A stretch of 23,385 nt of DNA from assembly GCA_937907025.1 (NCBI GenBank), contig CALESJ010000043.1:1-23385 (forward strand), given 5' to 3'. This DNA comes from an uncultured Faecalibacterium sp. (GTDB lineage Bacteria; Bacillota; Clostridia; Oscillospirales; Ruminococcaceae). Both the position numbers and the translations under genes were made by a program. The notes under the pieces were generated by a model. It was not told where the DNA came from and did no database searches. It saw nothing but the letters and a program-made list of their open reading frames with translations. Below, one piece after another: positions 16,400 to 23,106 of this stretch. The number at the start of each line of letters is the position of its first letter. The first letter of the stretch is position 1.

Positions 16400-17266
16400 T
16401 TAGACGCAACCGCCGGTTGTGCAGCCGGATGCATCCCCGCAGATAATCTCCCCATGCGCGTTGGGATCGTCCAGGATCACCTTTCCCACCGACGGCAGTT
16501 CGATGCGGCCCGCTTTCGGGTTCTTGATGCTGATAACCGGTGTGGTCAGGGTAGCGTCGACTTCGCTCTTTTCAAAGGCAAGATCGGTGTCCACCATCTC
16601 GCAGTTGATCAGCTTCAGTCCCTTGCAATAGCACAGCGGCTGCGTACCCATAATTTTGCAGTTTTCAAACGTTACGTCTTCGCAGTACCAGGCCAGGTAC
16701 TCCCCTTTCACCACACTGTTGCGCACCACCACATGCCGGGCATGCCAGAAGGCGTCCTTGGTATCAAAGTTGCAGTCGTCAAAAGTGGCATCCTGGATAT
16801 ACTGGAAAGAATACTTGCCTTTCAGGGTCACATGGCGAAAGTGCAGGTGTTCCGAACGCATCATGAAATATTCGCTCTCGGCCGTGCAGTTTTCCATGGT
16901 GATTTTCCGCACCGACCAGCCGAATTCCGGCGAAACAATATCGCAGTTGCGCATCACGACATCATCGCATTCCCGAAGGGCTTTGATGCCGTGCAGACGG
17001 GTATCGGTAATTGTCACATTGCGGGAATACCACAACGCCGCCCGGCAAAATTCGGTCATTTCCCCATCCCGGATGGTCAGGTTGGTATCATGCCAGAAGG
17101 GATACCGCAGATTAAAAAAGCAGTACTCCGCCGTAATGTCCGTTCCCTCTTTAAAGGCACTTTCGCCATCCGCCGGGCCATCAAAGCGGCAATTGGTGAC
17201 ATGGATTTCCTTTTGTCCGTACAGGGCCCGTTCTTCATCAAAAGTCTGATTGGAAATACATTTCAT
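16400..17266 (-). CDS. DUF3737 family protein, right-handed beta-helix
   Basis: The 288-residue protein matches DUF3737: repeated short strands such as VTNCRFDG, ITAEYCFFN, VTITDTRLHG, VVMRNCDIV, ITMENCTAES, ATFDDCNFD and VTFENCKIM form regular coils of about 20 residues, as in pectin-lyase-like beta-helices. No known catalytic residues can be assigned. It has no signal peptide and ends in a Cys-containing tail (CTTGGCV). The ATG at 17266 has a GGGAG site ten bases upstream. It follows the small protein gene by six bases, so both are probably co-transcribed. The family is widespread in gut Firmicutes, but its biochemical role is unknown to me. Confidence 0.8.
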   Translation of the reverse strand: MKCISNQTFDEERALYGQKEIHVTNCRFDGPADGESAFKEGTDITAEYCFFNLRYPFWHDTNLTIRDGEMTEFCRAALWYSRNVTITDTRLHGIKALRECDDVVMRNCDIVSPEFGWSVRKITMENCTAESEYFMMRSEHLHFRHVTLKGKYSFQYIQDATFDDCNFDTKDAFWHARHVVVRNSVVKGEYLAWYCEDVTFENCKIMGTQPLCYCKGLKLINCEMVDTDLAFEKSEVDATLTTPVISIKNPKAGRIELPSVGKVILDDPNAHGEIICGDASGCTTGGCV

Positions 17267-17272
17267 GGTGGG

Positions 17273-17527
17273 TCATCTCCCGTTTTCGTTGTCAGGTTGC
17301 GCCGAACAGCGGAGGCAATACGCCAGATAGTCCAGGCAGCTGATTTGCTTTTCCTGCCTGTGGATACGAACCAGCAGACAGCTGCGCTGCCTGGCCAGTA
17401 TCCGGAGCTGCTCGTTCCGGTTTCCTGTTTGCCAGCAGTCCAGAAATTCATCTGCCGCACGGGGCGTGAAACCTGCATCTTTCAGATTCTGACGCACGGT
17501 TTCGGCTGTCAGTTCCGGCATATCCAT
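17273..17527 (-). CDS. Small conserved cytosolic protein upstream of DUF3737
   Basis: This 84-residue protein begins MDMPELTAETVRQNLKD and contains AADEFLDCWQTGNRNEQLR, LARQRSCLLVRIHRQEK and ISCLDYLAY. The pattern of a helical protein with EQLRxLxxQRxxLLxxIHxxEKxIxCLDYL recalls a small uncharacterised family common in Firmicutes; this is from memory. A longer open frame extends to 17923 but overlaps the PBP fragment in another frame and is not real. The start could be residue 1 or the Met at residue 3; neither has a strong ribosome site. Gene order suggests it works with, or is merely co-expressed with, DUF3737. Confidence 0.65.
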   Translation of the reverse strand: MDMPELTAETVRQNLKDAGFTPRAADEFLDCWQTGNRNEQLRILARQRSCLLVRIHRQEKQISCLDYLAYCLRCSAQPDNENGR

Positions 17528-17573
17528 CCCGGTTCTACCAATCGGCCCGACCAGGCTTTCGGAAGGACACACT

Positions 17574-18314
17574 TTATTCGTCAGCCGCCGCATCATAGTG
17601 GCCGGTGGTGTCCAAAGTGATGGTGGATTGACGGCGAACCGAGATTCCCGCGGTCGGGTACATGCTGGTAACCCGCTCCCCTTCTCCTTCCACAGCAGCC
17701 TCCAGGCCATACTCCGCCAGCTTCTGCCGGGCTGCCGCCACTCGCCATCCGGATACATCCGGAACCTGCGTAAAGTATTTTTGCTGTTCTTCTTCCGTAT
17801 AACTGGGCTCAATTCCCAGATACGGAAGAACTTGTTCCAGCACCTCAGCACAAACCGGACCCGACAAGGCGCCGCCGCTGGTGGTCCAGCTATGAGGTTC
17901 ATCCAAACAAACCAGTACGGCAATTTTGGGGTCTTCGATGGGCGCTACCGCCACAAAGCTTGCAATGCGGGCGGCGGCATCCTCGCTGTCCAGCTTTTGG
18001 CTGGTTCCGGTCTTGCCCCCTACTCGGTACCCGGCAACCGCGCCATTTTTGCCGGTGCCGGTAGAAACAACGCCTTCCATCAAAGTACGCATCGTTTCCG
18101 ATGTTTCTTCCGAAATGACCTGCCATCTTACGACAGGCTCTGTTGTCTGGACGGTCTGACCGTTAGAATCAGTAATAGACTGCACAATATACGGTTGCAT
18201 AAGTCGTCCGCCGTTGACAATGGCCGAAACGGCGGTAATCATCTGGAGATAACTTACTTTGCTGCTTTGGCCAAAGGAACAACTGGCCAGTTCCACCGGC
18301 CCCGTCCGGTACAT
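17574..18314 (-). pseudogene. C-terminal fragment of PBP2/SpoVD-type transpeptidase with PASTA domain
   Basis: The 246-residue frame is the C-terminal third of a class B penicillin-binding protein. It starts within the transpeptidase domain at GPVELASCSFGQSSKV, keeps the KTGTS box (residues 101-105 of the frame) and a final PASTA domain (about 172-240, QVPDVSGWRVAAARQKL). The membrane anchor, dimerisation domain, active-site SxxK and SxN motifs are absent because the upstream DNA is unrelated, so it cannot acylate substrate. The ATG at 18314 has no supporting ribosome site. The homology appears to end near 18303, close to the inverted repeat at 18331-18380. I infer truncation by rearrangement. 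Confidence 0.8.
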
Positions 18315-18330
18315 GATTTTGGACCATACA

Positions 18331-18380
18331 GAGAAAGCCCCGGCAAACGGATACGTTCTTCCGCTTGCCGGGGCTTTCTC
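18331..18380. repeat. Perfect 16-bp inverted repeat at the PBP breakpoint
   Basis: GAGAAAGCCCCGGCAA (18331-18346) is perfectly complementary to 18365-18380, with further CGGA/TCCG pairing inside the 18-base spacer. No T-run follows on either strand. It marks the boundary between GC-rich core DNA and AT-richer accessory DNA and could be a terminator remnant or an element end. Confidence 0.75.
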
Positions 18381-18500
18381 CCATATGATTCAGGTATTTC
18401 ATATTGGCTTTCTCGGCACTCTTATGGTAATGGAAAGGCCGACATATCCCCCTGATGTCAAGATAGGGACAAAAAAATTCTCAAAAAAAGCAAAAAAATA

Positions 18501-18554
18501 AGCCCCACAAGGCTTTTCTGACAATTCTTTGAATCATCAGGGCCTTGTAGGGCT
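18501..18554 (-). terminator. Hairpin terminator of the Rpn gene, copy A of a repeated hairpin
   Basis: AGCCCCACAAGGC (18501-18513) pairs with GCCTTGTAGGGCT (18542-18554) with one mismatch. On the minus strand it ends in TTATTTTTTTG, so it should terminate the Rpn transcript 27 bases after its stop. Arms and flank (GTCAAG..AGG.ACAAAAA) match the hairpin at 22031-22089. Confidence 0.75.
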
Positions 18555-18580
18555 ATCCGTTATCTTATGCTATTTTGTTT

Positions 18581-19618
18581 TCACACTGCCTGTAAGGGGG
18601 TGTTCTCCATTGTTTCCTTAAACTGCTCAACTGTCATCTTTGCTTTTGCCGCAGCACGCTCCAGCGGTAAATCACCCTCTCGAACAAGCTGAACCAGCAT
18701 CCGAATCTCGCCAATTCCGATGCCTTCGATTCTGCCTTCCTGACGGCCTTCTTCACGGCCTTCGGCTCTTACGCCTTGACTAAGATTGCACACTTCAAGC
18801 ACCTCTCTTTCCAGTTCTTCGCTCATTGCAACGCCAAACTCTTCTTCCAGAATCTTCTTTTTCTCCGAACCTGATCTTGTGGAAGATAACAGCACTTCCA
18901 TAAATTTCAGGATTCCCTTATGATTCTCCGTCCCTGGCTTGCCTAAACAAATCATTACGACACTCATCAAATCGTAGTTTTCGGTTTCTTCCTGCGCTTC
19001 TCCAATCAACTGTTCGGGTTTGATGGAGTACCGGGTAAGCGTATTTTCAAAACCATCTGACGGCTGAGTACAAATCCAGATGGAGTAGACCTTACGAATC
19101 TTCCCATATTCAGATTTTGTAAAAATCGGACCGTGCTGTGCAGAAATCATTCTGCTACAATAATAGATTGCCCGTTTCGTCAATGGGTATCCCGGCTTGA
19201 ATTTTGTCTGTGCTTCCACATTGATAATCAGACGAATGACTTCTTCCTGTTCTGCACTGTCCGCAGATTTCGGTGCGATTGCGTCAAAGCGAACATCGTA
19301 GAACAATGTTCCCTCGGTCAGCGTAGAGTCCTCGTTGTTACTACCCTTGATTACATCTGTTGACTTTTTGGGTCTGTTCGTATCATCGACATGAACACCA
19401 ACAGAGCCAACCTCCGGGGTTCCCTCGATGTATTTCTCAACAATATCATCTACGGTGCAATCGCTGTATTCATTCACACAGCCTTTCATGATCTGTGCCA
19501 GAATCTGTTTGTTTGCCAACAGCTTTTTCGCTGTTCTGTCATACCTCGAATCATACTCTGTCTGATCTATCGTGTGGGCAAGCTGATTTTCCACCGTGCC
19601 TTGTTTTTCCATCGGCAT
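18581..19618 (-). CDS. Rpn-family / PD-(D/E)XK nuclease putative transposase
   Basis: The 345-residue protein resembles the Rpn (YhgA-like) recombination-promoting nuclease and PD-(D/E)XK putative transposase group. The nuclease core shows an Asp in FYDVRFDA (D108/D112), the E-x-Q motif in IINVEAQTKF (E135, Q137), and the typical YPLTKRAIYYCSRMI helix. The C-terminus carries the family's repeated acidic/Gly stretch AEGREEGRQEGRIEGIG followed by a helical tail. Members make double-strand breaks that promote recA-independent recombination; their ability to move themselves is unproven. The ATG at 19618 follows GAGGAAGTGA. All core motifs are present and the frame is open, so it is likely intact. 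A remnant of a second copy lies at 22993-23106. Confidence 0.85.
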   Translation of the reverse strand: MPMEKQGTVENQLAHTIDQTEYDSRYDRTAKKLLANKQILAQIMKGCVNEYSDCTVDDIVEKYIEGTPEVGSVGVHVDDTNRPKKSTDVIKGSNNEDSTLTEGTLFYDVRFDAIAPKSADSAEQEEVIRLIINVEAQTKFKPGYPLTKRAIYYCSRMISAQHGPIFTKSEYGKIRKVYSIWICTQPSDGFENTLTRYSIKPEQLIGEAQEETENYDLMSVVMICLGKPGTENHKGILKFMEVLLSSTRSGSEKKKILEEEFGVAMSEELEREVLEVCNLSQGVRAEGREEGRQEGRIEGIGIGEIRMLVQLVREGDLPLERAAAKAKMTVEQFKETMENTPLQAV

Positions 19619-19755
19619 TCACTTCCTCGCAGTAGATTCAACAAGAGCGTAAACTCTCCTATCGTGCTTCCATCTTACCATAATTCACCGCCCATATCAA
19701 GCAACCAACTGTAAACTTTCCTTGCACGGAGTTGTCCATATTATTGCATTCTTCG
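19540..19755 (-). repeat. Duplicated segment, copy 1 (Rpn promoter, leader and N-terminus)
   Basis: About 210 bases covering the first codons of Rpn, its leader and promoter are clearly similar to 23046-23240. Shared landmarks are the CATTCACTTC segment, TGCTTCCATCTTACCATAA, CATATCAAGC and TTGTCCATATT. Copy 1 has an extra 18 bases in the coding part. Confidence 0.8.
19672..19700 (-). promoter_or_regulatory. Promoter of the Rpn gene
   Basis: On the minus strand TTGATA (19695-19700) and TAAGAT (19672-19677), with a TATGG extension before the -10, are spaced 17 bases. The same hexamers and spacing are conserved in the second copy at 23161-23189, which supports function. Confidence 0.7.
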
Positions 19756-19807
19756 CCACTGTTATATCATAGGCAACTAATTATTTCAGAACCCACTAAT
19801 GTGAGAT

Positions 19808-20203
19808 TCACATTTCAGTCAGTACTCTCCCGTTTTCTATCTGCATCGCATCCGTTATCTTAAACGAAACAAGTCGCTGCTGTGGAAAAGCTCTTCCGAT
19901 CAGCCGATAGGACATTTTCTTGTCCCACCCAGAATCCCCGTAAATCATGCGAACCAATGCCATACACTTGATTTCGCCGCTATTAGATTCGTCTGGTTTT
20001 CCCACACGATGCGCTCCTGATTCTTCTGCTCCACACGCCTGTACAGCTATCTGTTTCATTTTACGATTATACAGAAACCGATAGTGTGACGGCCATTCTA
20101 ACGCTTCCAGCGTTTTTCTGAAGACCGTGATTCGTCCCTCTTCCTCGCAGAAACTCATGCCAAGTCCTGCCTGTTGCTCCGTTTTCTGTTCTGTTTTTTG
20201 CAT
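19808..20203 (-). CDS. Unknown protein, paralogue of the larger upstream gene
   Basis: The 131-residue protein starts MQKTEQKTEQQAGLGMSF at an ATG with a strong GGGAGGTG site; a longer frame to 20254 lacks support. I do not recognise the family. Its body aligns with the neighbouring larger protein: LYNRKMKQIAVQACG, KPDESNSGEIKCMALVRMIY, GWDKKMSYRLIGRAF match FNNDLKRIVVRGCD, KPDKRKSRKMSCKPFATLVY and GWDSECRYKMLGYRI. This gives a shared domain of about 90 residues with invariant Cys, KPD, Cys and GWD. No membrane or signal segment is visible. The tandem pair probably arose by duplication and may act as a heteromer. It is unbroken while its partner is frameshifted. Confidence 0.7.
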   Translation of the reverse strand: MQKTEQKTEQQAGLGMSFCEEEGRITVFRKTLEALEWPSHYRFLYNRKMKQIAVQACGAEESGAHRVGKPDESNSGEIKCMALVRMIYGDSGWDKKMSYRLIGRAFPQQRLVSFKITDAMQIENGRVLTEM

Positions 20204-20254
20204 ATTGCTCACCTCCCACAAATGGACAGACCCTCCCCTTGTACAACCTGTCAA

Positions 20255-20972
20255 TTAGTCCTTTCCAGCTTCAGGAGCAATCTTTCCTGTCAGAATCCCC
20301 ATTGACACATACCCATCCATTTGCTTGACTTCAGATTCTTTCCGGTGTTCTTCCACAGGCACACCAAAAGTTCCCACAATATCATCCAGGTAAAATCCCT
20401 TTCGGCTGTTCACAGGTTTTGTTGACGCAGCATTATCCTGCGAATCGACTGCGTTCTTTTTTCTCTGTCCTTCATGAAAAATTTCTGGCACAAGCAGATC
20501 AAAAACATACAGAGTTTCACCCTCAAAGGTAATCCTGTACCCCAGCATTTTATATCGGCACTCGCTGTCCCATCCCATTTTCTGATAAACTAAAGTCGCA
20601 AATGGCTTGCAGGACATCTTCCGGCTTTTGCGCTTATCCGGTTTTGCCACGCACCAACGCAGAGCGTCCTTGTCATTTTCATCACACCCACGAACAACGA
20701 TACGCTTCAAATCATTGTTGAACATGACATGAACATAGACCACATCCTCCAGCCCTGTGATACAGGCTGTATTGAATGTGATACTATCTTTACGAATCAC
20801 GATTGCCGGGTCACGCAGATGGGCAAACAATTCCTTTCGCACGACCTGGTAGCCATCATACGAAGTAGCCATCATACGAAAAGGCACTTTCCAGTTCTTC
20901 CGCCCGTGCGTCTCTATCATCCTGCACAATCTGCTTCTCTGGCGGCATGATTGTTGTGTTTTCTTCATTCAT
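20255..20972 (-). pseudogene. Unknown protein gene broken by a 16-bp tandem duplication
   Basis: The original start is the ATG at 20972, overlapping the upstream stop as ATGA. From there the frame reads MNEENTTIMPPEKQIVQ and continues to SAFSYDGY, then meets a stop codon inside the second copy of a 16-base direct repeat (20849-20864 and 20865-20880). After the repeat the remaining protein continues in the +1 frame as YDGYQVVRKELFAHLRD to the end at 20255. Removing one repeat copy restores a continuous protein of about 233 residues. The apparent alternative start at 20968 is an out-of-frame artefact. The intact protein would contain the domain shared with the 131-residue neighbour (GLEDVVYVHVMFNND to GYRITFEG) and a C-terminal FYLDDIVGTFGVPVEE segment. 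Function unknown. Confidence 0.8.
20849..20880. repeat. 16-bp perfect tandem duplication
   Basis: GTAGCCATCATACGAA occurs twice head to tail at 20849-20864 and 20865-20880. Sixteen is not a multiple of three, so it shifts the reading frame of the surrounding gene. Slippage could add or delete the unit reversibly. Confidence 0.95.
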
Positions 20973-21265
20973 CTATAATCAGTCCATCCTTCCATTATCT
21001 TCTCCGCTTCACGGAGCAACTCATTTAGACTTTCTGCCGTAAATATGTTCATTTCCTCTATCTCCGTCGCAGGACGAAATACATCCCAGTTTCCGGCATA
21101 ATGCTCCTGCCGTAAGATACCCACCTGTGCTATACTTGTAATCGGCTGTCCAAATGTTCCAGCCCACTCTGGTGGAAAAATGTAAATCTTCTTTTTGACC
21201 GTTTCGCCCTCATCTTCTTCGGTGTTTTCCTTTGGAGGCAGAACGATTTCTTCCACCTTAATCAT
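20969..21265 (-). CDS. Unknown protein, probably 5'-truncated
   Basis: The 98-residue frame contains KKKIYIFPPEWAGTFGQPIT, a middle segment AQVGILRQEHYAGNWDVFRP and an acidic C-terminus with LNELLREAEKIMEGW. I do not recognise the family. The ATG at 21265 has no good ribosome site, and the same frame continues upstream in plausible coding sequence (QICEFDEPE) until it meets unrelated nucleotidyltransferase DNA, so the original gene was probably longer and lost its 5' end. Its stop overlaps the start of the next gene by ATGA, and a third related gene follows, so the three formed one operon. Confidence 0.55.
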   Translation of the reverse strand: MIKVEEIVLPPKENTEEDEGETVKKKIYIFPPEWAGTFGQPITSIAQVGILRQEHYAGNWDVFRPATEIEEMNIFTAESLNELLREAEKIMEGWTDYR

Positions 21266-21462
21266 TTCAGGCTCATCAAATTCACAAATTTGGAAAGGCT
21301 GAAATCCAACACATTATCACCAGCCATAACCAGAAGATCATCGACCAGATTCAGCTTTTCTACTGCCATCTGAATATCTTTGACGGCCCCTAGACGAGTT
21401 TCATTGGTACTTGTACCATCGTCAATCACCGTAATCTCATAAAGATAGATTCGATCACAGCC
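21262..21462 (-). pseudogene. Internal fragment of a sugar nucleotidyltransferase
   Basis: In the minus-strand frame ending at 21262, residues read YEITVIDDGTSTNETRLGAV, then KDIQMAVEKLNLVDDLLVMA and GDNVLDFSLSKF. This is the internal part of a glucose-1-phosphate nucleotidyltransferase-like enzyme (NTP_transferase fold); the NETRLGAV and DDLLVMAGDN motifs are characteristic. Neither the N-terminal nucleotide-binding loop nor the C-terminus is present. It fuses out of frame with epimerase sequence on one side and with the unknown 98-residue gene on the other. It is decayed debris. Confidence 0.7.
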
Positions 21463-21698
21463 TTGTCTGCCAGATTGCCTTTTACGAAACTGAAATTTTC
21501 AAACTGTTCCAGTTCGTTCAAACGGGCTTCTTTCAGGCGCACATCATAGTAGTGGTTCATATTATCCAGACCCACGACCTTCACACCCTCCACTGTGGAG
21601 AGCAGCCGCCTTGCAAGGTTCGAGCCGATAAATCCAGCCACACCTGTGATGAAAACACTCTTGTTTTTCAGATCAATTTTGGTTTTATTTTCCATCAT
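21426..21698 (-). pseudogene. N-terminal fragment of NAD-dependent sugar-nucleotide epimerase
   Basis: The 90-residue frame begins with a Rossmann fold, VFITGVAGFIGSNLARRLL, containing G-x-x-G-x-x-G (19-25), then VVGLDNMNHYYDVRLKEARL, typical of UDP-glucuronate/UDP-galactose 4-epimerases of capsule loci. After about residue 85 (AVIESIF) it leaves the family and stops after five more codons, where nucleotidyltransferase sequence begins in another frame. The catalytic YxxxK is missing. The ATG at 21698 still has a GGGAGG ribosome site, so a short peptide could be made. Confidence 0.8.
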
Positions 21699-21751
21699 AA
21701 TTTTTCTTATCCTCCCTTGTTGAATCCCCTGCTTATTTCATTGCACGACAA

Positions 21752-21795
21752 CAAGCCTGTATACAGATTGCAGTAACAATCTATACGCAGGCTTG
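21752..21795. repeat. Stem-loop upstream of the epimerase fragment
   Basis: CAAGCCTG (21752-21759) pairs with CAGGCTTG (21788-21795), and AGATTG pairs with CAATCT further in, around a six-base loop. On the minus strand it is followed by TTGTTGTCG, a poor T-run. It could be an old leader attenuator or terminator of the epimerase gene. Confidence 0.55.
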
Positions 21796-22030
21796 CCTTC
21801 GTACCTCCTTATTCTGTTTTCTGCTCTATCAGCTTTCGCTGTGGTGGGTTAAGTATAGAGCGCAACCAGAAGCCATTAACCCCTGAAAACACGCTAGCCC
21901 TAGCGCACCATGACAAGCAGAAACAAGTTGAGGTGAAAAGGTCAAGCCGCGCAAACTCGCATGAATTCAGGCTTTTTTCTGGTTGTCCATATGCGGTTGT
22001 CAAGTAAGGAACAAAAATTTTTGTAAATAA
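21796..22030. other. Gap with doubtful short frame
   Basis: An open minus-strand frame (21809-22003) would encode 64 residues beginning MTTAYGQPEKSLNSCEF, with four Cys and no recognisable domain or ribosome site. The DNA here is more GC-balanced than its surroundings and includes GCTAGCCCTAGC, a small palindrome. I regard it as mobile-element border or non-coding sequence rather than a gene. AT-rich DNA with GTCAAG..AGG.ACAAAAA follows. Confidence 0.3.
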
Positions 22031-22089
22031 ATAAGCCCTACAAGGTTTTCAAATCGGTTTTGAACCAATTTGATCCTTGTAGGGCTTAT
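22031..22089 (-). terminator. Long hairpin, copy B, downstream of the DUF6718-like gene
   Basis: ATAAGCCCTACAAGG (22031-22045) pairs perfectly with 22075-22089, and a second stem TCAAATcGGTT/AACCaATTTGA fills almost the whole loop, leaving only three bases unpaired at the tip. On the minus strand it is followed by TTATTTACAAAAATTTTTG. Position suggests a terminator for the RelA/DUF6718 pair. The arms and flank match the Rpn terminator at 18501-18554. Confidence 0.75.
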
Positions 22090-22099
22090 CTCTTAATTT

Positions 22100-22330
22100 T
22101 TATGGACGAAGACCCTTTACAAGAGTCTGAAATTCCTGTTCTGTATCCACAAAGTGGTAAGGCGCATACTCACCATACGCTGTTGGTCTGCTGATTGTTA
22201 CAAGCTGTACTCCCTTATATCCAACCTCTCTGTTCAATTCTCTTTTTAATTCCACCAGATGCTTCCCATGCGTCGTTTTTAGAGCAAAACAACCATGTGC
22301 ATTACGATCTTTTGCTACCAAATAGCACAT
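22100..22330 (-). CDS. Small DUF6718-like protein overlapping the RelA/SpoT gene
   Basis: The 76-residue protein starts MCYLVAKDRNAHGCFALKTT and contains HGKHLVELKRELNREVGYKG, VQLVTISRP and YGEYAPYHFVDTEQEF. From memory this resembles the DUF6718 family of small proteins in Firmicutes; I cannot verify it. It is soluble with no signal peptide. The ATG at 22330 has an excellent AAGGAGGTG site at seven bases, located inside the end of the RelA/SpoT-like gene, with a 29-base overlap. Translational coupling and much stronger initiation than the upstream gene would give excess of this protein, the stoichiometry expected of an antitoxin or inhibitor, though that is inference. Confidence 0.75.
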   Translation of the reverse strand: MCYLVAKDRNAHGCFALKTTHGKHLVELKRELNREVGYKGVQLVTISRPTAYGEYAPYHFVDTEQEFQTLVKGLRP

Positions 22331-22925
22331 TATTCAGCACCTCCTTAAATTCATGTTCATTCCGAATCAATCCATTTTCATACTTTTCACGCATTATCTT
22401 CCCTGTTTCCACGGGATAACTCTTTTTATACAGATAATCGTGAAGCCAGTTATTTAATTGCCTATCAAACAACGTATTAAATTGGATTTCTATGGGGTAA
22501 TGTCTTCCACTTTTCTGATAGTACACATGGACACCCCTGTAACCATCATCCACTGCCTTTCCTTTTGCCATATCAGCAATCCGGAACGGTGAAAACTCTT
22601 CTTCTAATATTTGATCGTAGCTATCACAAAAAGCCCGGAAGCCCAGAATATCATTAAACACTTTTCGTGTCTGATGATCCGGATAGTAACGATCATACTT
22701 CAAAAGTATAGAATCCAAGCTCTTAACCCTGTAGTCTAGCGCAATATTAGAAAGGATTTCCTGTTCATCCAACCACTCAGTCATCGAAATCAGTTCAGCA
22801 ATTAACAAATCCTTATCAAAATAATGCAAGTTCTTCTTCAACGGAATTCCCAAATGCGACTCAAATGATAGTGCATCTAAAATTCCCACCGATAAGCCAT
22901 TCATTTTCAGCAATTGCTCATTCAT
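22302..22925 (-). CDS. RelA/SpoT-domain protein, putative small alarmone synthetase
   Basis: The 207-residue protein contains a RelA/SpoT nucleotidyltransferase domain: the R66-x-K68-x3-S72-x3-K76 motif in YRVKSLDSILLKYDR, D92-x2-G95-x-R97 in DILGFRAFC, DDGYRGVH (Y129, R130, H133) and PIEIQFNT (E146, Q148), followed by NNWLHDYLYKK. The canonical EIQxRT Arg is Asn here. There is no HD hydrolase domain and no TGS/ACT regulatory region, so it is a single-domain small synthetase type. It should transfer pyrophosphate from ATP to a guanosine or adenosine nucleotide, or to tRNA if it belongs to the toxSAS branch. The ATG at 22925 has only a weak GGGG site. It is followed by the overlapping DUF6718-like gene and preceded by an Rpn remnant and promoter. 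Confidence 0.82.
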   Translation of the reverse strand: MNEQLLKMNGLSVGILDALSFESHLGIPLKKNLHYFDKDLLIAELISMTEWLDEQEILSNIALDYRVKSLDSILLKYDRYYPDHQTRKVFNDILGFRAFCDSYDQILEEEFSPFRIADMAKGKAVDDGYRGVHVYYQKSGRHYPIEIQFNTLFDRQLNNWLHDYLYKKSYPVETGKIMREKYENGLIRNEHEFKEVLNNVLFGSKRS

Positions 22926-22992
22926 AGAGATGCCCCACTGCTTATTAGGATTCTTATGTTATCGGTTTTCAATTAATTGAGCCTCGTATAGC

Positions 22993-23106
22993 CTATCTGC
23001 TTATTCGATATAGTTTTAGTGACCAGCTGTTCTTAGCAGCCTTATCATCACTCGAATTATACTTCGTCTGAGTTATCGCGTGAGCAAGCTGGTTTTCCAT
23101 CAGCAT
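22993..23106 (-). pseudogene. N-terminal remnant of a second Rpn-family gene
   Basis: A 37-codon frame reads MLMENQLAHAITQTKYNSSD and then DKAAKNSWSLKLYRISR before a stop. It aligns with the intact Rpn protein (VENQLAHTIDQTEYDSRYDR, TAKKLLANK) for about 30 residues, then diverges. The rest of the gene is absent; the RelA/SpoT-like gene starts 67 bases downstream. Its promoter and leader are preserved. Confidence 0.8.

Noticed and set aside
17528..17923. N-terminal extension of the small gene before DUF3737
   Set aside because: It overlaps the PBP fragment in a different frame and lacks any recognisable domain.
18169..18402. Short frame reading through the inverted repeat into the PBP fragment
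   Set aside because: It is out of frame with the transpeptidase and has no ribosome site.
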